Assembly (NCBI GenBank): GCA_007026445.1
Contig: VDMD01000011.1
Coordinates: 496,001 to 560,000 of the forward strand
Length of the DNA: 64,000 nucleotides
Source: Schizophyllum amplum
Lineage: Eukaryota; Basidiomycota; Agaricomycetes; Agaricales; Schizophyllaceae
Direction of reading: 5' to 3'
Shown: positions 28,574-40,935 of the stretch, in pieces
Position numbering within the stretch: the first letter of the stretch is position 1
Layout: the number at the start of each line of letters is the position of its first letter
Position numbers and translations under genes: made by a program
The notes under the pieces: model-generated
What the model was told of the DNA's origin: nothing
The model's database searches: none
Seen by the model: only the letters and a program-made list of their open reading frames with translations

Positions 28574-30131
28574 TCAAGCGTCCACGTCGCAAAAGCACAT
28601 CCAGAAAGCCTCCGCAACGCTGAGTAGTAGGTGGTAGGTAGTCGAGTCCATATTGGGTGTGTCCGAGACCGTTTGTGGGCAGTGCAGCTGCCGTCGCGCC
28701 TCTGCGATGACAGCGGTAAGGACCTCCGCCATCTCGTCAGTAAACAGTCTCTCTGTTGCAGCTTCCTCGCAGATGGCTCGGTCTGAACTAAGGAGTTTGC
28801 GCGCGAGGGCAGACAGATACCAGAGGGTTTCTTTGCGGACGAGCGACTCGAGGATGTGCGGTGGGTCCATTTCAAGCGGCGTCTGGACCAGTTTGAGTAT
28901 TTCTCGAAGTACCGCGAGGGCGAGGGGCGCCTTCATCATTCTGCGCAGGTCCGAAGTCGATGCGCCACATTTGCGTAAAGTGGCACCGCAGATGTCGACA
29001 GCCGAGAGGATGACGGAGAGTGTGTACGGGCGCGTATCGGGTGGGTGTTGCGAAGGCGGCAAGGGTACAGTTTTTGTTCCGTCGAGGCTTTCGAGATGTA
29101 GTCTGGTTGCCACAGCGAAGGTCGGCACGAGAGGCGTCAAAATCCTGGCTAAAAAAGAACCGACGAAGTGCTCTGCACTGGACGTGATAGCGATGTTCTC
29201 CTTTTGTTCGCGGACACCGTCGAGGTCGACTCTGTCCCGGCGTAGGAGATGCGGCAAAGCATGGGGAAAGATCCAGCCGATCAGCTTTCCGGCTGACCGG
29301 AGAGCAGAATTAGAAGCCGATTGGTCGCGTAGAAATTCTGACATAGCGTCGAAAGATCGCAGAGCAGTAGCGAGAAGGAGACTTCGTCTGTCGCCTTCGG
29401 GAATGTATCCATCTTCGATTGCTAAGATCACGTCTTCAAGGGAGATCCAGTTTTCGACGAGGCGACTTTCGTTTGTTGACGATGCTGCAGGAGAGGGTTG
29501 GAATCATTAGACAGAATCAGGCGCACATAAGCACTTAGCACGTCCGGCTCTTGTATTTCAGAGAGTACGGAGCTCAGAAGGGCGAGAGGTCTTTGCCGAG
29601 CAAGAGTGTCGGCACGGGATTGCGAGAACGTCGAGTCAGGAGCGCCATCTTGCACAGGCTGAACAAGTAGCTGAAGGTCCTCGGGCGTCGCCAAATTCAT
29701 CGGCTGGGGCGTGCTAGTGAGCGATCGCGCTAGTGAAGCATTCTCTAAGTAGCGTCAGTCTCTGGGGGGTTGGTCTACCGGTAAAATAGAGTACGCACTG
29801 ATCTGTTCTAGTCGCAGCTCATCTCGCAAGGACACCAAGGACCGTTCGAGAAGGACTGTTTGCTGTCGACATTCGCACCGAGCAAATTGCGTTGGCAATG
29901 GCAGGTTCGCTGCTTGCAGTTGCAGTATGAAATCTTTCCAGTATCAATTGCATGTCATCAGAGGAGTAGAGGTGCGCTTGCCAGCATATGACTGATTCGG
30001 AGGTTTGCATCGGACGACGGCTATGGCCTGTGCGACATGGCAGATCTCGGACGTTCTCTGATATGGGGAAGGCATACCGTGGCTAACCGCAGACGGTCGT
30101 CGTCCTTGAGTTTAGATGTCTCAAAAGACAT
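28574..30131 (-). CDS. MEI4: probable meiotic DSB-forming protein MEI4/REC24
   Basis: Exons 30131-30078, 30027-29982, 29933-29799, 29744-29535 and 29484-28574 join in frame to 451 residues. The N-terminus reads LRLATAIAVVRCKPPNQSYADF, followed about 30 residues later by a heptad-like VLLERSLVSLRDELRLEQ. This matches the conserved start of MEI4 proteins (animal MEI4, plant PRD2, fission yeast Rec24), where an A-x-A-I-I-R-x-K-P motif precedes a coiled coil. The rest is an all-helical fold of unremarkable sequence, again as in MEI4, and the length is close to known orthologues. MEI4 works with REC114 and MER2/IHO1 on chromosome axes to activate SPO11. The second intron appears to be GC-AG (GCAAGC...GGAAAG, 29934-29981). 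No symbol-level proof is possible without a profile search. An unrelated helical protein is the alternative. Confidence 0.72.
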
Positions 30132-30524
30132 TGAGGCGCGCGCCACCTGGGCAGCGAGGACGTGAGAGAGGAGGCCAAGATGCGATCGTCACAAATGTGA
30201 CGTCATCACACGTTGCAGCTCGAGAGGACTTAACACATTCGTGGCGCATCAAGTCTAAGAGAGCCCTGCTACCACTCGTAAGTCTACCATATGTATTCGC
30301 GCAATCGACTGTAGGTAGCCGACGATATCAAGAAGAGAGCGCACGGTGCAACATAAGTATCAGCATGTAAGACATAGTACAAGACGCATTCATTCACTGC
30401 AAGCAGGTGAGTACTGTAAGTAGGTGGCCGCTGTGGGCCCAAGAAAATCGAAGAACGGAAAATAATGGAGGATATGCTACTTAAGAAGCACTAGCGTAGA
30501 ACAGTCCAGCAGACGCGTGAGGAA

Positions 30525-33041
30525 TCAGTCTGAGGGAGTGGTCAGCCGCGGCTCAGGTATTCATTTTCTATGGACACTCACCATGATCGAGGCGCGAGCG
30601 TCCGGGACGCTCTTTGCCCTTGGACCGGACAATGGGCGATTCCTCTACGGAGGCCTGCGCCAGCATGCTCAAGGAACGCATAGCGGGAGAATCGTAAACC
30701 CTGAGGCTATCCTTCACCGACCTCCGCACAGGCGACTCCTCGGGTGCCCGCGGCCGGGGAGACGGAGTGTACAGGTTCTCTGAATGATCCGCGGGAGGGA
30801 ACGCCCCGAGCACTCTGTTCTGCAATCCCCGCTGCCTTGAGGGCGTATGCGAGACACCGGGCGTGTGCGAGATGCCAGCGCCGGGACGGTGCGCCCACAG
30901 CACGGTGTTGGCCTTGGGCGTGGTGAAGTGCGCGGGCACCCGTATGCCGCGCGAGGGCGTCGACATGGGGTCGAAGCTGTCGTCGTAGTCATCGAAGGAG
31001 CCGGGTGTCTGCAGCCAGACCCTGGGCGTCGAGCCGGATTGACGCGGAGTCGTCGGCGGGCCGGATCGGGACCAGCTCGAGTTGGTGAAGTCGGAGGAGC
31101 CTTCGTGCCGCGGGGGCGGCGTGCAGGGGACGCGGGACTGCCAGTCGGTGGACGGTGATGAGGGTAGAACGAGGTGTCCTGCGAGCGCTGCAGGGCGGGC
31201 AGATCTTCCGTCGGGACGAATGTCGGCTCGCTAAAGATCATCGGCTCGTGCTCGTCGTCGGATGACACCGACCGGTCGTCGACGCAGCGCTCGCAGAACC
31301 ACGGGTCTTCCTCCTTCCCCAGATCGGACATGTTGCGGATGCCGATGCACCTCAGGTGGTACCACATGCGGCACGCGTCGCACTGCACCAGGTCCTTTCC
31401 GTCGTCGCGCCCCTTGCACACGCAGATCATCTCGTTCTGGCGGTCGGTGAGCGTGCGCGGCGCGCCGGAAGGACAGCGCGCGCACGCTCTTCTTCGCGAG
31501 GAGGGCGGCGCGGGCGTCGCCGGGGTCGCTGGGGAAGAAGCTGCGCACCATGGCGCGCGGCTTCGGCGCCTCGGGGTCGGCATGCAGGGGACCATCTTCC
31601 CGCGCCCTCGTCGCGGAGGCATGGGCCGGTCCGCGTCGTCCTCGTAAACCTGGCCCCAGGCCGCGGAGGGCAGAATCTCCTCATCCTCGCCAAAAGCCGT
31701 GCCCATCGCGGCATCGTCCTCGTCGTCGCTCTCTCGGTCAAGGAACCGCTCGATCCACTTGAGCTTCTCTTCCTCCTCCTGCCGCGAGTGCTCCTCCCGC
31801 TCGTCCGTCCGCAGCTTCCACGGGAACTCGGCGTCGGGCCAGTTGGGGCGGTCGCCGCCAAAGCCATCCCTGTCGGACGTCATGACGGTGGCCGCGAGCG
31901 TGCGGCGGTCCTCAGGCTTCTTGCGCCGGCGGCCCGTGGTTTTCTTCTTCCCCGCCGCGTCCGCGATGGGCAGCTCGGACGGGACGACGTCGAGGAGGAC
32001 GCGGCCCTTGCCCTCGAGTTCGACGGGGATGAGCTTGGTGGGGTTGTTGTTGCCGACGATGGACTCGCCGCGGAAGGCTGAGAGCCGCTTGCGCTTCGTC
32101 AGCTCCTTCTCGGTGGGGGGCGGCGGCGGAGAGGGTTCGACATCTTCCAGCGTTGCACCACCAATAGGGGCCGCCGCGGGCGTTGGCGTAACCCTCTGCG
32201 ATAAGGGAGGCATGGGCTGGGGTGCCCTCACCCAGTCAGCGGTGCGCTGTTCGAGAGTTTAGCTAATGATATAATCGAACAAGTGTGCACTCACATATCG
32301 CCCGTACCCACCGGCCATAAGGCTCTCCTCGAAGCTCTCCTCGGACGTCTCTTGGAATAGCTTGATACGACGACCTTTGCTGGGACTGTCCATGATGCCC
32401 AGGCTGCGGTCTCTCGACGAGTTGCCCTCGTCGAAAGCCGCAGGGTCCGCCTCTGCCAATGTCCTCTTGGTGCGGACGAGGTATTCTGGGCGCCGCGACT
32501 CAGCCTCTTGGTATTGCGCTAGTTGCTGCTCCATCTCCGCCTGCCGGATGCGGTTGAGTTCGCCTCCGCTGCTGAGGGGATTGTATTAAAATCCGGGACG
32601 GTATACGAAGACCCGGCAACGACGTCGGCATTGATAGGAGGAGGAGTAGGCGGTGACGATAATCGCGACGCAGTGAACTCGGCCGCCGGACGGTCACCGT
32701 GATTCGACGATGCGACCGCACCGGGGGCGGAAAAGATGTCGTCGGCGATGGGAAGCGCGAGAGCATGAAGAGTGTGAGGCGGGCCTTGCGGTGTTTGAGG
32801 CGACTGCGACGACGCCTGGCGGTCTACCATCGCCAGCGTGTCAGAAGGGCGAAGCACGGCCTGTTGTATCGAGCACAGAGTTTGGGGTCGCCATCCGTTT
32901 GGAGGAGGAGATGGAGATGGGCGACTCAAGCCCGTTGGACCTGCATGTTGTGAGTGAGTGAGATATCGCGGCAAGACAAGTACGCACATGCGGGAGACCG
33001 AAGGCTGCGGCGACGCGAGATTTGCTACGCTGTTTGGAGTA
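30525..33041 (-). CDS. PHD-finger chromatin protein, model with frame breaks
   Basis: The PHD finger lies at about 31440-31250: CVCKGRDDGKDLVQCDAC, then WYHLRC, then WFCERC. This is the C4-H-C3 ligand set of histone-tail readers. Upstream exons (32231-31605; about 32560-32280, ending MAGGYGRY before a GTGAGT donor; a Ser/Pro-rich exon about 32960-32610) and a downstream Pro/Ser-rich tail to about 30582 are clear. A possible 5-nt last exon ends at 30525. The protein-like frame switches at about 31600 and back at about 31475 (AMVRSFFPSDPGDARAALL lies in the other frame), again near 31155, and near 32845. All are at short homopolymers, so single-base indels are likely. The 5' end is not resolved. 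The best functional guess is a subunit of a histone-modifying complex. Confidence 0.65.
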
Positions 33042-34032
33042 CTATAGATGATCAGAAATGAAGCAAGAAGGTCGAAGAAAGCTCGTACTACCTGAATTGA
33101 GGTGTTACTATGTGGTTGTTTCGTGGCGGCGGGTCTTCCGTCCCATGAATGGACTACATGAATGCTATGTTAGAAGGAAGTCTGTGAGAATATTATTGCG
33201 CACCTAGCATCCGGTGTCATTGGTTGCTGTGCATTTGTGGGCGGTCGGAGGGGCTGATGAATAATGAGGCGAGCTTTCGTGTGTGTAAGGACAGAGGCTC
33301 ACGATGATTGAGGAAGCGGGCGATGGGCGTATGATGGACCCAAGGAGAGTAAGTGGAAGGTCCTTGTGAGCAGACGTCAGCCGAGGCTGCAACGGGAGAA
33401 CGACATGAAGGCGACCCTACGGCCACAGGGGATGTCGGGTGTGAAGATAGCCCGAACATGTAAGCACCCCAGTTATTAGGACTGGGGATAAGTCAGCTAT
33501 AATATGCAGAAGGTTATATTCTGGGGCAGTACCTCTGAGGTGTTGGTAGATGCGTGAATCGGTGCGCTGAGGAAGCGGCATCGCTGGAATGGATAGGTTA
33601 GCAACTGCATGTGTGTGATGTCGACGAGCGGACCTGGATGATGCAGCGATAGCGTTCGTGCTCAGCATGGAGGAGGGGGGCATGTCGGGGGTAGCGCAAG
33701 TTGAGGGTGGGACATTGTATGAGCAGCGTCGTTTGGCGCTGCGGCCATGGGTGGTGGCTGACCAGCCATAAGCAGAAGAGTGAAGGGAAGAGAGGGGTAA
33801 CGCCGGTTGAAAGTCAAGGATAAGAGTCAGAATAAGTGAATGCAAGGAGGAGGAGCAGAGGGTCAGCGTAGGAAAGCAACAATGACCGACGCCGTCAAAG
33901 GCAACGTCCAACTTGGAATTTGCGCCCCGGTTCCGATAGGGGGTACAGGCCCCCTATACCTCATTGCGTCACCTGATGCTGCGCCCTGCACGGCTTGACT
34001 TGCACTCGCAGCTGCCTCCAGTACGCGCCACG
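33042..34032. promoter_or_regulatory. divergent intergenic region between PHD gene and VPS27
   Basis: About 1 kb separates the minus-strand PHD gene from the plus-strand VPS27 gene and must hold both promoters and 5' leader introns. Minus-strand frames at 33417-33911 (164 codons) have no recognisable motif. The VPS27 start context is CCACGATGA at 34029-34037. Confidence 0.4.
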
Positions 34033-36334
34033 ATGAGCTTGAGCAGCTGGTTATGGGGATCCTCGCAGCTGGACGACGCCGTCGGTGCGTGCAATGGTCA
34101 TCGGTCGTCGTGTCCTGACCTCTCCAACACAGAGAAGGCGACGTCCGAGCTGTTGCCCGCTGGCTCCGAGGATATCGCCCTCAACCTCGAGATATGCGAC
34201 CAGATTCGCTCCAAGGCAGCGCCGGCGAAGGATGCCATGAAGTCTCTCAAGGCGCGCCTCAACCACAAGAATCCCAACGTCCAATTACTAGCCCTCGGGG
34301 TGCGCCTTGCATCCAACCTCAGCCATCCTTGCTAACGCCTGTGCTAGTTGACGGACATCTGCGTCAAGAACGGAGGAGACCACTTCCTCGTTGAGGTCGC
34401 ATCCCGCGAATTCATGGACAACCTCACCTCCATCCTCAAGATGCCCACACTCAACGTCGAGGTCAAGACTGCCATACTGCGCTACATCCAGAATTGGGCA
34501 ACAGCGTTCGAGGGCAAGCCGTCCCTCAGCTACGTGGGAACGGTCTACAAGTCCTTACAGAGTGAAGGTGTGTGTTCTTACTAACCCTAGGATATTGACT
34601 GACACGCATCAGGCTTCACGTTTCCTCCCAAGGATCCTGCACTAGCAAACACGGTCATGGTCGATACCCAAACTGCCCCGGAATGGATAGACTCGGACGT
34701 CTGTCTGCGCTGTAGGACGCCATTCTCGTTCACGAATCGGAAGCACCACTGTCGTAACTGTGGCCAAGTCTTTGATCAGCAATGCTCCTCAAAGACCATG
34801 GCCCTGCCACATTTCGGTATCGCCCAGGAAGTCAGGGTCTGTGACGGATGCTACAATAAGCTGAAGAAACGCGGGTGCGTACTGCGGGCATCGACAAGCG
34901 CCTGAGTACTGACAAGCCTTCAGGGACAAGACGCATCGCAGCTCACAAAGCATGCACGGCAGCCGCAGTCGCGCCGCTCGCGATATCGCCGACGCGGAGC
35001 TTCAGCGTGCCATCCAGTTGTCGCTAGAGGAGGTGGGCGCAGCTGGTGGTCACCGCCCGGGCTATGTGCCTGCGCAGCCCTCCAACTGGCAGTCCTCCGA
35101 ACCCCCGCTCGTCGATCGCAGCACCCGCAACCCGGGTGCCTTCACCGAGGAAGACGACCCGGACCTGAGGGCTGCGATCGAGGCCAGCCTGCGTGAGTCG
35201 AACGCGCCCAAGCCGAGCGCGCCCATCGCGATGGACAGCCCGCAGCCCGTGTTCAGTGAACACCCGGGCCCCGGTTTCTCGCAGTCGTACCCGAGCAGCT
35301 CCCACCTTACCTCGCCGACTCTGCCGAGGATACCAAACCACGACCTTGAGCCGCTGGAGTCGGATGCGATCCTGACGTTTAGCCAGACGGTGGAGCAGGT
35401 TCATGCGCAGGGAGGCAGGGATATTGCACGATATCCGGCGGTGGGGGAGCTGTACAACAAGGCGAACAGTTTGCGTCCGAAGTTGGCCCTGAGTATGGAC
35501 GATACGGGGCGGAAAGAGCGTGAGCGCCATATCTGACACACGTTGTTTCATGGAACTCAACTCGTTCGCAGAGGTGCTCTCGGAGATGCACGACAAGCTC
35601 TCGCAGGCTGTCAAGTTGTACGACTCGTTACTTACCCGCAAGTATCGCAGCCACGGTGGCAAGCCCAGCGCAGCCTCCCTATCAGCCCCAGGCCAACGGA
35701 CACTATGATCCTTCGTACGCGCCGCCATCTGCGTATGGGCCGTGGTCGCCAGCACCCGCGCCTGAGGTCAGCCAGCAATACGCTCAGCCTCCGCCGCAAC
35801 AATACGCCCAGCCTCCGCCCCAGTGGCAGCAACAGGCCGCGTATTCTCCCCAGCAGTCGACTTACCAGCCGCTGTCCTCCCCATCCATCCAGCCGTCGTA
35901 CGAGCAGACGCAGTTCGCGGCCCGGCACCCCCGTCTATCCCCCACGTCTCTTATACCCCGAGGGTAGCCTCCAACCCTGTGCCGAGCGCCCCCGCGGGTA
36001 TGGATCCCGCACGAAATGTGACGCCTACGCCGATGTCGCCGGTGCTGGCGGGGCAAGGCACGCAGCTGCAGCGTAGCCAGACGCATTCTGCGGCTGCTTC
36101 CTCTCGTGCGAGCCCGTTGGCGGGAATGCCGCAGCGGACGAACACGTACGCTGCGAGGCCTGTTGCGCGGGCGAACGAGGGTGTTCCGGCGCCGTCGAAT
36201 GTGCAGCTGCCGGCCTTCCCTGTCGCACCGACCTCGGCGCCTCAGACGTTTTCGTTGTATGCCCCGAGCGTACCGCAGGGTATAGGGAGTGCCTGGATGA
36301 GCCTAGGAAGGAGGCGGCGTTGATTGATCTGTAG
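34033..36334 (+). CDS. VPS27: ESCRT-0 subunit VPS27 (HRS-like)
   Basis: Exons 34033-34084, 34133-34299, 34348-34567, 34613-34874, 34924-35519 and 35572 onward. Domains in order: a VHS domain (about residues 1-145, with [19 protein letters not shown]), a FYVE finger (about 165-235) with the RKHHCRNCG signature and WIDSD start, and two ubiquitin-interacting motifs ([12 protein letters not shown] and [12 protein letters not shown]). Then follow a GAT-like coiled segment, a Gln/Pro/Tyr-rich tail, and the clathrin box LIDL immediately before the stop at 36332-36334. The protein sorts ubiquitinated cargo on PI3P endosomes with HSE1. The tail does not read in one frame. A 22-nt GT-AG stretch at about 35640-35662 or an indel is needed. 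Another shift lies near 35920. The final LIDL frame is reached either by a 50-nt intron (GTATGC...CTAG, about 36258-36307) or an indel. Confidence 0.88.
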
Positions 36335-36453
36335 GGATGGGTGTATCTTTTGTAGGTGCTCGTACAATGGCAATGTGGTGGCTATCGCATGCTTTACTTT
36401 CGTGGTGTGGACGGGATTCGGATGGATTGCTTCATAGGAAGAATACGATCGCC

Positions 36454-38065
<1,612 letters not shown>

Positions 38066-38173
38066 CAGTGACGTCATGTACACCTATGAGGCAGCGGTTT
38101 GTCATCGATACCTTCTTATTTATGGCTTCCCCTGCTTCACTGAACTCTTTCCTCGACCACCACCACCACCACC

Positions 38174-39051
38174 ATGAGTTTACTACAAGGCGTTTTGCGC
38201 TCGTCAGCGACCACCGCTGAGAAAGAAAATCACGTCGATGCTATTTGTCGAACCCCTCACGATAAGGACGGGGATTCTGATGAGGAATGGGTCAACGTCG
38301 TGCGTATTCGTCGTTCTTCCCCTCTTGCTCGAGTCTTACAAACCCCCTCAGGTCTCGCTGCCCGGCACGCCAGCTCGAACCCGCCCTCCCTCTCCAACTA
38401 GATCCGGCGCCGCATCTCGCCCAGCGCCCAAGGCGTTGCACTTCTCATCCAACAAGAACAACCGCGATCCCCTCAGAGCCCTGCCCACCGAAGTCTCCCA
38501 GCGCATATTCTCATCTCTACGCATCCGCGACCTCCTCCGATGTGCGCTAGTGTGCAAGAAGTGGTATAGAAGTCAGACGTTGAATTATGGTGCGTTCTCG
38601 TATATCGTCCCTGGTGTGCCGTGGCTGACAGATTTCTCAGTCTGGTATCAACACTACCGTAAGGAGAACTACCGAGATGACAGCTTGCCGTCCGGGAAGT
38701 GGACGAAGCGCGAATCGAAGCAGAATTGGGTGCGTTCTCTGTACCAGCCGCCTTACATGTTGTTGACCGAGCTGGACAGCGGTTGATGTACCTGAAGTCC
38801 GAGAATCACTCAGAGGCGGCGCAGACTTCACCATAAGCTCCGGCTATGCATCACCCATGTCGGGTCAACGAACGCCGCGCGAGATGCGTGAGGACAAGTG
38901 GCGGCAGGAGGCCGAAGTCTCTAGGCCAGGCAAGGTGGAGATGCGCGCGATGTATAAGGACTTGGGTGGGAGAAAGGCCAGGGGTAAGGGCAAGCTTGGC
39001 AGCACCGGTGTGAGGGACAAGGGTGGCTGGGATGCTGGAGGCGACGAGTGA
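38174..39051 (+). CDS. F-box protein with Ser/Arg-rich N-terminus
   Basis: Exons 38174-38299, 38352-38589 and 38641-38729 join cleanly. The F-box is at about residues 75-110: LRALPTEVSQRIFSSLRIRDLLRCALVCKKWY. It continues into VWYQHYRKENYRDDSLPSGKW and ESKQNW. After the donor at 38730 the end is ambiguous. The best acceptor (38780) gives RLMYLKSE and then a stop at 38836, while the clearly coding tail (RTPREMREDKWRQEAE ... GGWDAGGDE, stop 39049-39051) lies in another frame. A nonstandard donor at 38734 (GTTCTC) would join it in frame. Otherwise one base is missing. The protein should act as a substrate adaptor of an SCF ligase. Its substrates are unknown. Confidence 0.72.
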
Positions 39052-39249
39052 GCGTCTTGTGCCATCAAAACCGCGACGTAGACGTCGCTGTATTATTCGA
39101 TAAATGTAATCAAGTGGAACTGTATCTTGTGCTTGAGTTCGAAGACTTGCTCGTGCTGCACGATCGCGTTAGCCCTTGTGGGGAACGGCTGTCTCGGCGT
39201 CAATTGATCGACGCTCTTGTTCTCTCCGCTCACCTTGACTTCCGACGAT

Positions 39250-40406
39250 ATGGCGTTGAGACCAGATCCTCGAGCTTCTCGTCCTGTCCTAGCATACGAC
39301 GATATTAGCCTCCCATACGATGATGCGCATGCCTCTGGTGGACCAGCACCAACAGCAGAGGCACAGCGCAACGGCGGCGCGAGCGGAAAGCCCCCGCCAG
39401 CGAAGAAGCGCAAAGGACAGCACAAAAAGGCCCGTAACCAGCACTGGGATGATCCCGGCAATAGCACGACAGCGCCTCCGCCTGCGACTTCGTCGGCCCC
39501 AAGCAGAGAAGGAAACTCGTCAAGCGCGCTACCGCATGCTGTTTCCTCGTCCGCGCCGCCAGAAAACCGTGTACAGGATGTGGTCGAGGAAAGTCGAGAA
39601 CTCACGTATGAGGAGATCTGGGACGACTCGGCCCTCATCGATGCTTGGGATGCGGCGAACCAGGAATATGAGGTGCGTTAGTCCGAGTGTCTCGAGAAGA
39701 ATTCACGCTGATGTCGATTTCGCATTATCCTATCATCTGCTTGCTGCGCTCCTCTTATAGGCATACCACGGCAAAGGCAAGAGCTGGAAGGATGAGCCCA
39801 TACGCAAGTCCGTTTTGTGCGCAAACATCGTTATCTGTGAAGCTGACCTGACGACGTTCTTCAGATGGTACAACGTACCGCCTGCGAAGTTGGAATCCCA
39901 GCCCACCACGCATGGTCCGACGACCGCTGCTGCTGCGGCTCACGGCGTTGCGCAAAACGGCTTGCAACCATTGAATTACGACACCTTTGTGGCTTCTCAT
40001 GACGCGTCGCTCGGCGAAGGCGACGAGCGACAGGACGGCGTCGATATTGCGACGCACCCTCCAGAAGCGGCAGACGGCCTTGGACGTGTCTCGGACTCGA
40101 TGTTCCCTGACACCGCGGCCCTTCGCGGACTTGGAGTCACTCAAGACGATGCCTTTTCGCGTGCCATGAACGCGATGTACTGGACGGGGTACTGGACAGC
40201 GGTTTACCATGTGCGTGTCGCGTTCACCTCTTTCTCGGCCTCGCTGATAGACCTGGCAGAGTAATCGCGGCAGCCAGGCGGCCAAGACCGGTAAGAAGCG
40301 TGATGCGCAGGATATGGAAGAGGGGGAGGAAGAAGTTGACGAGGAGGTGAATGAAGAGGAAGCCATGGATGATGTGCAAGACGGGTTCGTCAGTTCGCAG
40401 AGGTAG
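39250..40406 (+). CDS. SMN1: survival motor neuron (SMN) protein homologue
   Basis: Exons 39250-39672, 39761-39816, 39865-40210 and 40260-40406 give 323 residues. Residues about 117-141 (LTYEEIWDDSALIDAWDAA) are the Gemin2-binding helix. Residues about 256-275 (FSRAMNAMYWTGYWTAVY) are the YG box that drives SMN oligomerisation. No Tudor domain lies between them, as in fission yeast Smn1. The protein is the core of the complex that loads Sm rings onto spliceosomal snRNAs. The N-terminal part has a Lys-rich patch (PPPAKKRKGQHKKARNQHW). The C-terminal acidic tail (EEGEEEVDEEVNEEE) after the YG box is an addition not found in animal SMN. The model is intact, and its presence near PRP16 is only incidental synteny. 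Confidence 0.92.
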
Positions 40407-40935
40407 GCCGATGAGATCTGAGAGCCGGGTGCACGTTGAGCTATGCGCTGCAACGCTCATTCGTCAGTGCCCTTTTCTCTTGGTATGCTGATTAGCATTT
40501 CGGAGATCCTCGACTTGCGAGGGCGCGTATGTATGCCTGTAGATCACCGCTACCTAGTACTTGTGGCCGACATACAATACTGGGGCCTTCGAACTGAACT
40601 GGGTACCTCACTCTCGAACGATATTCCTCTTATCCCGCTCATCTGTATGCTCGATAGCTGATGAACACAAGATGAAGATGGTTGGCTGCCAGTCCATATG
40701 TCCAAGCTGACGGCTCGGGAATTCGGCGACTGAGTCCCGCGGAAGTTCGCCGTTGAGCCGTCTCTGCAAACGTCGCCTTCATGCAGCTAGGTGCCGCCTC
40801 TCTCTACTGCCTCGGTCAAACCCCAAGTATAGAATGAAAATCGAGGGGGACAACGGAGCGGAAGGGTGGGTCGGCATGAGTTCCCCGCATATAAGATCGG
40901 ATGCGCGATGATCGAGTTCGACCACGGACCGACTC
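40407..40935. other. intergenic, includes SNZ promoter
   Basis: About 530 bp between the SMN stop and the SNZ start. No gene is supported. Confidence 0.5.

Noticed and set aside
33417..33911. 164-codon minus-strand frame between the PHD gene and VPS27
   Set aside because: Composition is Ser/His/Thr-rich without any recognised pattern; it lies where both promoters are expected.
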